Below are positions 1 through 5,910 of a stretch of DNA of 9,131 nucleotides, one piece after another; position 1 is the first letter of the stretch; every line of letters begins with the position of its first letter. The stretch is taken from contig CAAFXQ010000075.1 in assembly GCA_900767015.1 (NCBI GenBank), positions 1 to 9,131 of the forward strand, given 5' to 3'. The notes below the pieces were generated by a model. That model did not search any database and was not told where the DNA came from. It saw nothing but the letters and a program-made list of their open reading frames with translations. Both the position numbers and the translations under genes were made by a program. The stretch is from Clostridia bacterium. GTDB taxonomy: Bacteria > Bacillota > Clostridia > Oscillospirales > Acutalibacteraceae.

Positions 1-19
1 ATAGCTCACGAGTTTTCAG

Positions 20-108
20 TGGCGGAGAGAGTGGGATTCGAACCCACGGTACGTTGCCGTACGACGGTTTTCAAGACCGTTCCGTTATAACCGCTTCGGT
101 ATCTCTCC
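20..108 (-). tRNA. tRNA-Ser (anticodon UGA), CCA encoded
   Basis: This tRNA reads serine UCA (and wobble UCN) codons. The 7-bp acceptor stem GGAGAGA/TCTCTCC is perfect (102-108 with 24-30). The D stem CCG/CGG, the anticodon stem ACGGT/ACCGT around loop CTTGAAA (anticodon TGA, plus-strand 71-73), and the T stem GTGGG/CCCAC around TTCGAAT are all complete. A long variable arm (GTACG-GCAA-CGTAC) marks it as a class II tRNA, as expected for serine. The discriminator base is G (position 23), and CCA is genomically encoded at 22-20. It has its own promoter directly upstream. No neighbouring tRNA is visible within the window. Confidence 0.97.
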
Positions 109-120
109 GTGTGCTAAGAG

Positions 121-149
121 ATATTACCATATTCGGACAAAGAAGTCAA
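121..149 (-). promoter_or_regulatory. SigA-type promoter of tRNA-Ser
   Basis: On the minus strand, TTGACT (144-149) and TAATAT (121-126) are separated by exactly 17 bp. Each box differs from consensus at one or two positions. The predicted start, about 7 nt past the -10 box, lies near 113-114, only about 5 nt before the mature tRNA 5' end, so the 5' leader would be very short. The promoter lies between rfbD and the tRNA, so the tRNA can be transcribed independently of the rfb operon. Confidence 0.8.
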
Positions 150-214
150 GAGTTTTCGGTTAAAAAACTTCTTCGGTCTGAAATATTCTTTCGGCAATAT
201 CTCTGGAATTCAGC

Positions 215-1054
215 TTATAAAATGTTTGAAAGGTACTCTCGGACGGCGTCCTGCCATGACGGAAGCCGGGAAAAACCGGCTTTGTCAAGGCTCTTTTTGG
301 AAAGCCGTGAGTTTAAGGGACGTACCGCCTTGGCAGGGTAATCCTTTGAGAAAACGGGCAGTACCTTTGTATCTTTTCCGTCGTATCCGAGCGCAAAAGA
401 CGCAAGCTCATACCAGGAGCAAAAGCCCTCGTTGGTTGCGTGATAAATGCCGTATTTTTCGGTTTCAATCATACGGCTTAACAGATAGGCAAGATGTCTT
501 GAATAGGTCGGCGAGCCGATCTGATCGCAGACAACGCTTACCGTGTCTTTCGTTTCGCTCAGCTTCAGCATCGTGTGAATGAAATTCGTGTTCTTTTCGC
601 CGAATACCCATGAGGTTCTGACGATAAAATAACGGTCGAGATTTTCTGTGACGGCTTTTTCGCCTTGAAGCTTACTTTCACCGTAGACGTTGAGCGGACC
701 TTTTTCGCTGTCAACAGAAAAGGCGGTTTCTCCCTTGCCGCTGAAAACGTAGTCGGTGCTGACGTAAAGAAGCTTCATCGAAAATTTCTTGCAGCACTTT
801 GCGATGTTTTCCGTGCCTGTTGCGTTGATGGAAAAGCACTTCTCTTTTTCGTCCTCAGCCTTGTCGACGGCGGTGTAGGCGGCGCAGTGAATGACAGCCT
901 CCGCCTTGTTTTTTTCAAAAAAGCGTTCGAGAGCCGAAAGATCGGTAATGTCGGCGTCGTCAATGTCGATACCGATGTTCGCAATTCCTTTTTGTGTCAG
1001 CGCTTCGCAGACGTCCGAGCCGAGCTGACCGTTTGCACCTGTTACGATAATCAT
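215..1054 (-). CDS. rfbD: dTDP-4-dehydrorhamnose reductase (RfbD/RmlD)
   Basis: This cytoplasmic enzyme performs the last step of dTDP-L-rhamnose synthesis: NAD(P)H-dependent reduction of dTDP-4-dehydro-L-rhamnose. Rhamnose is then used in cell-wall polysaccharides. The 279-residue length is normal for the family. It is an extended short-chain dehydrogenase: the N-terminal Rossmann motif TGANGQLG is at residues 5-12, and the catalytic Thr-Tyr-Lys set appears as STDYVF (Thr100) and YGESK (Tyr124, Lys128). The RTSWVFG segment (146-152) and the QIGSPTYSRHLA segment are also typical. The start ATG overlaps the rfbC stop (ATGA), and GGAG lies about 8 nt upstream within the end of rfbC, so translation is probably coupled. 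No credible strong terminator is visible between this gene and the tRNA promoter. Identity is certain at family level; the nucleotide cofactor preference is not readable. Confidence 0.96.
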   Translation of the reverse strand: MIIVTGANGQLGSDVCEALTQKGIANIGIDIDDADITDLSALERFFEKNKAEAVIHCAAYTAVDKAEDEKEKCFSINATGTENIAKCCKKFSMKLLYVSTDYVFSGKGETAFSVDSEKGPLNVYGESKLQGEKAVTENLDRYFIVRTSWVFGEKNTNFIHTMLKLSETKDTVSVVCDQIGSPTYSRHLAYLLSRMIETEKYGIYHATNEGFCSWYELASFALGYDGKDTKVLPVFSKDYPAKAVRPLNSRLSKKSLDKAGFSRLPSWQDAVREYLSNIL

Positions 1055-1614
1055 ATTTTTTCTCCGTAAATAAAATTGACGTCACTGTCTGTAAGATAGG
1101 GGGCGTTTATGTCCTTTTGAGAAAGAACAGGGCTTTCGATTCCCCAGTTAATCCCGATATTCGGGTCGTCAAAGTGAATGCTTCTGTCATTTTCTTTGCT
1201 GTAAAAGTCGTCAACCTTGTAAAACACTTCGACATTTTCCGTCAGCGTCACAAAGCCGTGGCCGAAGCCTTTCGGAATATAGAGCATTCGCTTGTTTTCC
1301 TCGGAAAGTACAACGGAAACGGATTTGAGGTAGGTCGGACTGCCTTTTCGAAGGTCAACCGCAACGTCAAGAATTTCACCCTTTGTGCAGGAAATGAGCT
1401 TTGTCTGCGCTTTCGGCGAACGCTGAAAATGAATACCCCGGAGCGTACCTTTTGCGGCGGAAAACGAGCGGTTGTCCTGAACGAAAACGGTGTCTATGCC
1501 GAGTTCCCTGAGCTTCTCGAAGCTGTATGACTCGTAAAACCAACCCCGGTTGTCACCGAACACCTGCGGTTCAACGATTTTCACTTCGGGGATTGCTGTG
1601 TCAATAATTTTCAT
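1051..1614 (-). CDS. rfbC: dTDP-4-dehydrorhamnose 3,5-epimerase (RfbC/RmlC)
   Basis: This cytoplasmic cupin epimerises C3 and C5 of dTDP-4-dehydro-6-deoxyglucose, making the substrate of RfbD. At 187 residues it has full family length. The catalytic residues can be placed by comparison with characterised RmlC proteins: His62 in LRGIHFQ, Lys72, Tyr132 in FYKVDDFY, and Asp168 in LSQKD. Other family signatures are GWFYESY (24-30), QDNRS (46-50) and IPKGFGHGF (113-121). The start at 1614 gives the usual MKIIDTAIP opening. The SD is unusual: the only good candidate, AGAGGG, lies 26 nt upstream of the ATG with a hairpin in between. The gene is first in an operon with rfbD (4-bp overlap) and has its own near-consensus promoter. 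The pathway genes rfbA and rfbB are absent from the window and must be elsewhere if the pathway is complete. Confidence 0.97.
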   Translation of the reverse strand: MKIIDTAIPEVKIVEPQVFGDNRGWFYESYSFEKLRELGIDTVFVQDNRSFSAAKGTLRGIHFQRSPKAQTKLISCTKGEILDVAVDLRKGSPTYLKSVSVVLSEENKRMLYIPKGFGHGFVTLTENVEVFYKVDDFYSKENDRSIHFDDPNIGINWGIESPVLSQKDINAPYLTDSDVNFIYGEKI

Positions 1615-1621
1615 AAAGCGT

Positions 1622-1646
1622 TATCGGAAAATCCGATATTCCCTCT
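1622..1646 (-). promoter_or_regulatory. rfbC leader: SD plus hairpin between SD and start
   Basis: Reading the minus strand, AGAGGG (1646-1641) is followed by a perfect 7-bp inverted repeat with a 3-nt loop (1638-1622; arms TATCGGA and TCCGATA), then ATG at 1614. The linear SD-to-ATG distance is 26 nt, too long for efficient initiation. If the hairpin folds, the distance across its base is about 9-10 nt, close to optimal. No other SD-like sequence is close to the ATG. The sequence is direct observation; the proposed effect on translation is inference. Confidence 0.5.
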
Positions 1647-1667
1647 TTTCTTTACAAGTTACTATGC

Positions 1668-1696
1668 ATTATAGCCTTATGTGTCCGTGAAGTCAA
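1668..1696 (-). promoter_or_regulatory. SigA-type promoter of rfbC-rfbD
   Basis: On the minus strand, TTGACT (1691-1696) and a perfect TATAAT (1668-1673) are 17 bp apart. This is the best housekeeping promoter in the window. A start near 1661 would leave a leader of about 46 nt that includes the SD and hairpin. The -35 box lies 10 bp from the -35 box of the divergent flavoprotein promoter. Confidence 0.85.
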
Positions 1697-1700
1697 GGCG

Positions 1701-1713
1701 AAAGCATTGCTTT
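1701..1713. promoter_or_regulatory. 13-bp palindrome between divergent promoters
   Basis: AAAGCA-T-TGCTTT is a perfect inverted repeat around a single central base. It covers the plus-strand -35 box (1707-1712) and starts five bases beyond the minus-strand -35 box. Position and symmetry fit an operator for a dimeric regulator, but a 13-bp AT-rich palindrome can occur by chance and no regulator gene is nearby. Confidence 0.3.
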
Positions 1714-1735
1714 ATTGAAAAGTATGTGCTAAAAT
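1707..1735 (+). promoter_or_regulatory. Promoter of the flavoprotein operon
   Basis: TTGCTT (1707-1712) and TAAAAT (1730-1735) are separated by 17 bp, each matching the SigA consensus well. The predicted start is near 1742, giving a leader of about 53 nt made largely of the 7-bp repeat array, followed by the SD. It is divergent from the rfbC promoter. Confidence 0.7.
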
Positions 1736-1775
1736 ATCTGTCATCTGATATCTAATATCTGATATCTGAAATCTG
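1734..1775. repeat. Six in-register 7-bp repeats (ATATCTG type)
   Basis: Six consecutive heptamers lie in one register: ATATCTG, TCATCTG, ATATCTA, ATATCTG, ATATCTG, AAATCTG. The array begins inside the -10 box of the flavoprotein promoter and ends 5 bp before the GGAGG SD at 1781, so nearly all of it would be the transcribed 5' leader. The copy number could vary by slippage. Short heptameric arrays are known as dispersed intergenic repeats in other bacteria (for example the cyanobacterial STRR repeats); any relation to those is not claimed. Confidence 0.85.
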
Positions 1776-1794
1776 GTAGCGGAGGCGGTCAATT

Positions 1795-3039
1795 ATGAAA
1801 ATTGCAATCATCGGCGGCGGAGCGTCAGGTCTTGCCTGCGCTGTTTCGGTGCTGTTGCTTTCGAAAGAAAAGGGACTTCATGCCGAGGTTGACGTGATTG
1901 AAAAAAACGAACGGGTCGGCAAAAAGCTTCTTGCGACCGGCAACGGCCGATGCAATCTTACCAATTTATTTGTTGACAAAAACTGCTATCCGTATTCGTA
2001 TCACTTTGCCGAAACTGCGCTCAAACGGTTTCCTCCCGAAAGCAATCTTGACTTCTTTTCGTCGCTCGGGCTTTACTGCGTGTCCGACAGTGAGAGCAGA
2101 GTGTATCCGATGAGCAATCAGGCTTCCGCCGTGCTCGACGCCCTGCGGTTTTCGTGTGAGGAAGCAGGCGTTAAATTTATTTGCAGTACGGAGTGTCAAA
2201 GCGTCAAAAAATCGGGCGGCGGCTTTCTGATAAACGGCGGAATTCATTACGATAAGGTCGTTTTCGCCTGCGGAGCCAAAGCCGGCGTCAGGGGCTATCA
2301 AAGCTATGAGCTGCTTTCCTCCCTCGGTCACGGCGTGACAAAAACGGCGCCGTCGCTTGTTAAACTCGTTTCCCCGGATAAGGCTTTGCGAACACTTAAG
2401 GGAATCCGTGCGGCGGCAAGGATATCGCTTTTTGACGGAAAGACACTTTTAAAAGAGGAAACGGGTGAGCTTCAGTTCGGTGACGGTACGGTTTCGGGAA
2501 TTGCCGCCATGCAGCTTTCCGTTTATGCCGCACGGCACTTTTTAAAAAGCAAAGCGTCGCTTCGGCTTACGGCGGACTTTGTTCCCGGAATGAGCTTTGA
2601 TAAGCTTTTCAGTGCAGTTGACAATACAGTGAGGCTTCACCCGGGATTTGCCGCCGAAAATCTGCTGACGGGCATTATGCCGAAAAAGGTCGGCATGATG
2701 CTTTTAAAAAGAGTCGGAATCGGACAGGATGAAAAGCTGTCGGCACTTGACGGAAAACGGCTGAAAAGCCTATGTGCGCTATGTAAAAAATGCGATTTTG
2801 AAATAACGGGAACAGCGGATTTTTCGTCTGCGCAGGTGACGGCAGGCGGCGTGAAAACCGACGAATTCGACCCGAAAACGATGCAGTCGAAAAAGTACAA
2901 AGGACTTTACTGTATCGGTGAAATGCTCGACGTAGACGGGCTTTGCGGCGGGTATAATCTTCAATGGGCTTGGAGCAGTGCAAGATGCTGTGCCCTTTCG
3001 ATTGTGACAGGAGACAAAAACAATGATAAGAATCAGTGA
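1795..3039 (+). CDS. YhiN/HI0933-family FAD-dependent flavoprotein (COG2081)
   Basis: This is a predicted cytoplasmic NAD(P)/FAD-dependent oxidoreductase of the HI0933/YhiN/BaiN group; the physiological substrate of most members is unknown. The 414-residue length is typical. The N-terminal dinucleotide-binding fold shows IIGGGASG (5-12) with the ribose-binding acid at Glu36, then the family signature VGKKLLATGNGRCNLTN (41-57). The C-terminal FAD-binding segment GEMLDVDGLCGGYNLQWAWSS lies near residues 375-395 and is diagnostic. The start is supported by GGAGG at 1781-1785, 9 nt before the ATG. The gene overlaps the next flavoprotein by 17 bp, so the two are co-transcribed and probably translationally coupled. 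Family members include BaiN, implicated in bile-acid 7-dehydroxylation, but nothing here points to that substrate, and no bai genes are nearby. Family call is secure; the reaction is not. Confidence 0.93.
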   Translation: MKIAIIGGGASGLACAVSVLLLSKEKGLHAEVDVIEKNERVGKKLLATGNGRCNLTNLFVDKNCYPYSYHFAETALKRFPPESNLDFFSSLGLYCVSDSESRVYPMSNQASAVLDALRFSCEEAGVKFICSTECQSVKKSGGGFLINGGIHYDKVVFACGAKAGVRGYQSYELLSSLGHGVTKTAPSLVKLVSPDKALRTLKGIRAAARISLFDGKTLLKEETGELQFGDGTVSGIAAMQLSVYAARHFLKSKASLRLTADFVPGMSFDKLFSAVDNTVRLHPGFAAENLLTGIMPKKVGMMLLKRVGIGQDEKLSALDGKRLKSLCALCKKCDFEITGTADFSSAQVTAGGVKTDEFDPKTMQSKKYKGLYCIGEMLDVDGLCGGYNLQWAWSSARCCALSIVTGDKNNDKNQ

Positions 3040-4618
3040 AATACGACAGGAGCTTGACAGTGACAAAGACGACCTTTACAAAAAATGCGCTAAGCTTCTT
3101 CGGATAAAAAAAGAGCAGATCCGGTCGCTCGAAATCGTGCGCCGCTCGATAGACAGCCGAAAAAAAGACGACATTTTCTTTTCCTATACCGTTGACGTTA
3201 AGGTTGACACGGACGAGGAACGTCTGCTGAAAAAAATCAACTCCAACAAAATCAGTCTTGCAAAAAAATACAGCTATGTCTGCCCGGAAAATAAGCGGAC
3301 GTCAGTTCTTCGTCCGGTTGTTGTGGGCTTCGGTCCGGCAGGAATTTTTGCGGCTTTGATTTTAGCAAGAGCCGGCTTAAAGCCGCTTGTACTGGAAAGA
3401 GGACATGACGTTGATACAAGAACGGCGGACGTCAGCCGCTTTTTCGAGACAAAAATTTTAAATACTGAGTCCAATGTTCAATACGGCGAGGGCGGAGCCG
3501 GTACATTTTCGGACGGAAAGCTGACGACGGGAATCAAAAGCGACCTTTGCCGGAAGGTATTTCTTGAGTTTGTCGCTCACGGCGCACCCGAGGATATCTT
3601 ATATTCCGGTACGCCGCACATCGGCACGGACAAGCTTGTCGACGTTGTCAAAAATATGAGAAAAGAGATTATCTCCTTAGGCGGCGAGGTTAGGTTCGGT
3701 CATAAGCTGACGGACATCATTGTCTATAACGAATACGTCCACGGCGTAACATACGAATATGACGGCAAGACCGAGGATTTCGAAACCGACACGGTAATTC
3801 TTGCTGTCGGTCACTCGGCGAGAGATACCGCCGAAATGCTGTACCGTCTCGGAGCGGATATGGCGCAAAAGCCGTTTTCGGTCGGCGCTCGAATTGAGCA
3901 CCCGAGAGAATGGATTGACAAAATACAGTACGGACGCTTCGCCGGGCATAAAAATCTGCCGGCGGCGGTGTATAAGCTTGCGTGCCACTTTGAACACGAA
4001 AGGGGAGCGTACACGTTTTGTATGTGTCCGGGCGGAACGGTCATTTCCGCAACAAGTGAGGAACACGGTGTTGTCACAAACGGCATGAGCGAGTACGCAA
4101 GAGACAAGGAAAACTCGAACGCCGCAATCCTCGTCAATGTTTATCCCGAGGACTTCCCGTCGGCACATCCGCTTGCGGGCTTCGAACTGCAAAAGAATAT
4201 GGAGCATAAGGCTTACGAGGTCGGCGGAGGCGGTTATGCTGCCCCGTGTCAGCTTGTCGGCGACTTTCTGAACAACACGCCGTCAAAAAAGCTGTCGTTT
4301 GTCCGCCCGAGCTTTACAACGGGTGTCACACCGTCGGATATCCGGCTCGTACTGCCGAAAAAGGTGACGGATATGATGGCGTATGCTCTTGTCGAAATGG
4401 ACAAAAAGATGAAAGGCTTTGCGCTTCCCGATGCGGTGCTGACCGCTCCCGAAAGCCGAAGCTCATCGCCCGTCCGAGTGCTTCGGGACGACATTTTTCA
4501 GTCGAACATCAGAGGGCTTTACCCCTGCGGTGAGGGCGCCGGCTATGCGGGCGGAATCGTGTCTGCCGCCGTTGACGGAATCCGGTGCGCTCATGCGGTG
4601 CTTTTGGACGAATGCTGA
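3023..4618 (+). CDS. FAD-dependent dehydrogenase, COG2509 type
   Basis: This is a predicted soluble FAD-dependent oxidoreductase of a widespread but poorly characterised family; 531 residues is usual. An N-terminal domain of about 95 residues, rich in Lys/Asp (VRRSIDSRKKDD at 39-50), precedes the Rossmann fold. That fold has VVVGFGPAG (99-107) and an acidic ribose-binding end of strand 2 (VLERG, 123-127). The flavin-site signature NVQYGEGGAGTFSDGKL (151-167) follows. A conserved GARIEHP segment occurs in mid-protein, and LYPCGEGAGYAGGIVSAA near the C terminus closes the FAD site. AGGAG at 3009-3013, 9 nt before the ATG and inside the end of the upstream gene, fixes the start. The gene ends 75 bp before a rho-independent terminator. 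Pairing with the HI0933-type gene suggests a shared physiological role, but the substrate is unknown. Confidence 0.93.
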   Translation: MIRISEIRQELDSDKDDLYKKCAKLLRIKKEQIRSLEIVRRSIDSRKKDDIFFSYTVDVKVDTDEERLLKKINSNKISLAKKYSYVCPENKRTSVLRPVVVGFGPAGIFAALILARAGLKPLVLERGHDVDTRTADVSRFFETKILNTESNVQYGEGGAGTFSDGKLTTGIKSDLCRKVFLEFVAHGAPEDILYSGTPHIGTDKLVDVVKNMRKEIISLGGEVRFGHKLTDIIVYNEYVHGVTYEYDGKTEDFETDTVILAVGHSARDTAEMLYRLGADMAQKPFSVGARIEHPREWIDKIQYGRFAGHKNLPAAVYKLACHFEHERGAYTFCMCPGGTVISATSEEHGVVTNGMSEYARDKENSNAAILVNVYPEDFPSAHPLAGFELQKNMEHKAYEVGGGGYAAPCQLVGDFLNNTPSKKLSFVRPSFTTGVTPSDIRLVLPKKVTDMMAYALVEMDKKMKGFALPDAVLTAPESRSSSPVRVLRDDIFQSNIRGLYPCGEGAGYAGGIVSAAVDGIRCAHAVLLDEC

Positions 4619-4631
4619 ACCGAACTTCATA

Positions 4632-4662
4632 AATGCGTAATTCGTAATGCGTAATGCGTAAT
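4632..4662. repeat. 7-bp tandem repeat (AATGCGT), four copies plus 3 nt
   Basis: The heptamers AATGCGT, AATTCGT, AATGCGT, AATGCGT and a partial AAT lie in register, beginning 13 bp after the stop codon of the COG2509 gene. The array is 3' untranslated sequence of the flavoprotein operon, upstream of its terminator. Its sequence is unrelated to the array at 1734-1775, but the 7-bp period is the same. Confidence 0.85.
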
Positions 4663-4693
4663 TGAGGTCGCGGATTTACTTTGCAATAACTTG

Positions 4694-4721
4694 AAGCTGT
4701 TCCCCACGGAACGGCTTTTTT
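4694..4721 (+). terminator. Rho-independent terminator of the flavoprotein operon
   Basis: A 10-bp stem (4694-4703 with 4708-4717, one G-U pair) around the loop CCAC is followed by an unbroken T run to 4721; the run includes the last two stem bases. It is directional: the opposite strand has no T run after the hairpin. It lies 75 bp downstream of the COG2509 stop codon. Confidence 0.85.
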
Positions 4722-4797
4722 CGTGCCGGGAAGTCGGTAGATTATAAGCGGCGGTAAGTGTAGCGGATTTTGGGTGAGTTTCATCTGACGGTCGGAC

Positions 4798-4876
4798 GGC
4801 GGCCGCAAAACCTTGCGGTTTTGTTTTGCCGTGTCCGGGACACGGCAAACGTGCGGCTTCGCCGCACCCGGCCGCC
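4798..4876. repeat. 79-nt cloverleaf-shaped inverted-repeat element
   Basis: The ends GGCGGCCG (4798-4805) and CGGCCGCC (4869-4876) form a perfect 8-bp stem. Inside are three perfect hairpins: 4806-4823 (7 bp, loop TTGC), 4825-4849 (11 bp, loop CGG) and 4851-4867 (7 bp, loop TTC). Only single bases (4824, 4850, 4868) separate the helices, so 66 of 79 bases are paired in a four-way junction. It is not a tRNA: there is no TTCGA-type T loop or anticodon arm, and stem lengths differ. There is no T run after it, so it is not a simple terminator. It could be a structured RNA, a palindromic interspersed repeat, or a protein-binding DNA structure; strand is not determinable from sequence. Confidence 0.75.
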
Positions 4877-4911
4877 TTTGCCTGAACCTTTGCTCTAATG
4901 TGTACAAACAG

Positions 4912-4947
4912 TCATTTTTTCTTTCTCTTCGGCATATTTTTTATAAC
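4912..4947 (+). promoter_or_regulatory. Possible promoter(s) of the M23-M50 operon
   Basis: No strong SigA promoter is visible. A TATAAC -10-like box lies at 4942-4947 with only a T-rich sequence where a -35 box should be. Alternatively, TCATTTT (4912-4918) and CATATTTT (4933-4940), 14 bp apart, resemble the sporulation SigE pattern (KMATATT and CATACAAT), with 6 of 7 and 5 of 8 matches. Both matches are in T-rich DNA and may be chance. Confidence 0.25.
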
Positions 4948-4992
4948 GGAGTGTCGTTTCAGGGTGACGGAAATCAAGTAGGGTAAGCGGTG

Positions 4993-5910
4993 ATGGTAAT
5001 GGAAGAAAATATGAACAGCGGTTCGGCACACGTCAGAAGAGACAGAAAAAAGACCGAAAAAGACGGAAAAATCAGCCTGGTAACGGTGGTACAAATCGTT
5101 GTGTGCGCCATGCTGTGCCTGTCGTTTTTGATTCTTTCAAAAACCGGTGCAGGGGAGGCTTTCCGTTCCGATATGTCGGCGCTTATCAATTGGGAAAGCT
5201 TCAAAAGCGATGCGGCAAGTGTTATGGGGTATGTGAAAAACTATTTATCCGAGCCGGTGGAGTTCTTCCCGGTTTTCGGCACAAAAAATGATGAAACCAC
5301 CGCCGAAAGCACCCGTGCCGAAACAACCGTCGGCGAACTGGGAAGTGAAACCACCACGACCGATGAAGAAAATACGAATGAAAGCAGTCCGCATTTTGAG
5401 GAATCCGAGCCGTCAAAAACCGAAACAACCGAGCCGGAAACCGAAAGGGTGAACGCAGAAGCGAAAAATTCGGCTGTATCAACCCTGTCTCTTGATTATA
5501 AAAGTCAGGACGAAACGGAAAAAATCGTTTCCCCGGTCGACAGTACACGCTATACGTCAGAATTCGGCTATCGTTTGAATCCGATTACGAAAGTCAGGGC
5601 TTTTCATACCGGACTTGATATTGCGGCGCCGCTCGGGACAAAGATAAAGGCGGCCTATAACGGAACTGTCTCTAAAACAGGCGAGGACAGCCGAAGCGGA
5701 AAATACATTTATCTGACACATTCAAACGGGCTTGAAACCCTGTACTGCCATTGCAGCAGCATTCTTGCCGAAAAAGGGGCGAAAATCCGACAGGGCGAAA
5801 CGATAGCGCTGGTCGGTAGCACCGGCTGGTCAACGGGTCCGCATCTTCATTTTGAAATCCATAAAAACGGCGAAAGAATCAATCCGATGCCGTTTTTGAA
5901 AGAAGAATGA
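4993..5910 (+). CDS. Membrane-anchored LytM/M23 metallopeptidase, SpoIVFA-like position
   Basis: The protein has a short basic cytoplasmic N terminus, one membrane segment (about residues 28-49), a Thr/Glu/Ser-rich low-complexity linker (about 98-160), and an extracytoplasmic M23 domain (about 179-302). All expected zinc and catalytic residues are present: His205 and Asp209 in HTGLD, His253 in YCH, and His284/His286 in HLHFE. It could therefore be an active peptidoglycan endopeptidase, unlike B. subtilis SpoIVFA, whose LytM-like domain is degenerate. I chose ATG 4993 because AGGG (4980-4983) is 9 nt upstream, as for neighbouring genes; GTG 4990 and ATG 4999 are possible. The stop overlaps the M50 gene start (ATGA). 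Next to an M50 protease, it holds the place of SpoIVFA, which in Bacillus holds SpoIVFB inactive until signalled. It could equally be a SpoIIQ-like or general cell-wall enzyme. Confidence 0.88.
   Translation: MVMEENMNSGSAHVRRDRKKTEKDGKISLVTVVQIVVCAMLCLSFLILSKTGAGEAFRSDMSALINWESFKSDAASVMGYVKNYLSEPVEFFPVFGTKNDETTAESTRAETTVGELGSETTTTDEENTNESSPHFEESEPSKTETTEPETERVNAEAKNSAVSTLSLDYKSQDETEKIVSPVDSTRYTSEFGYRLNPITKVRAFHTGLDIAAPLGTKIKAAYNGTVSKTGEDSRSGKYIYLTHSNGLETLYCHCSSILAEKGAKIRQGETIALVGSTGWSTGPHLHFEIHKNGERINPMPFLKEE

Larger units (their letters stand above)
4619..4989. other. 371-bp intergenic region without a credible gene
   Basis: Open frames crossing this stretch on the minus strand are composed of repeats and palindromes, have no SD sequence and no recognisable domain, so I do not call them genes. 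The region contains the heptamer array (4632-4662), the terminator (4694-4721), about 75 bp with no structure I can identify (4722-4797), the cloverleaf element (4798-4876), and a T-rich promoter-like segment before the M23 gene. Confidence 0.8.

Noticed and set aside
10..159. Near-identical GAGTTTTC(A/G)G copies at 10-19 and 150-159 flanking the tRNA, as possible attachment-site repeats
   Set aside because: Only about 10 bp, AT-rich, no integrase or foreign DNA beside them; most likely chance.
180..203. 8-bp AT-rich hairpin (minus strand) downstream of rfbD as a terminator
   Set aside because: The stem is weak with an 8-nt loop, and the T run lies more than 10 nt further on, so it does not fit a rho-independent terminator. 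How rfbCD transcription ends remains open.
1966..2331. 121-codon minus-strand open frame inside the YhiN-family gene, and similar antisense frames inside other genes
   Set aside because: They are shadows of strongly conserved genes on the opposite strand, without SD sites or recognisable domains.
4798..4876. Cloverleaf as a degenerate tRNA or tmRNA-like gene
   Set aside because: Stem lengths of 8/7/11/7 with loops of 3-4 nt, no T-loop consensus, no anticodon loop and no CCA; it does not fit any tRNA model.
4509..4907. Minus-strand 132-codon open frame, and a 73-codon frame within 4627-4848
   Set aside because: Both run through the heptamer array, terminator and cloverleaf, one also antisense into the COG2509 gene; no SD, no domain, repeat-derived composition.
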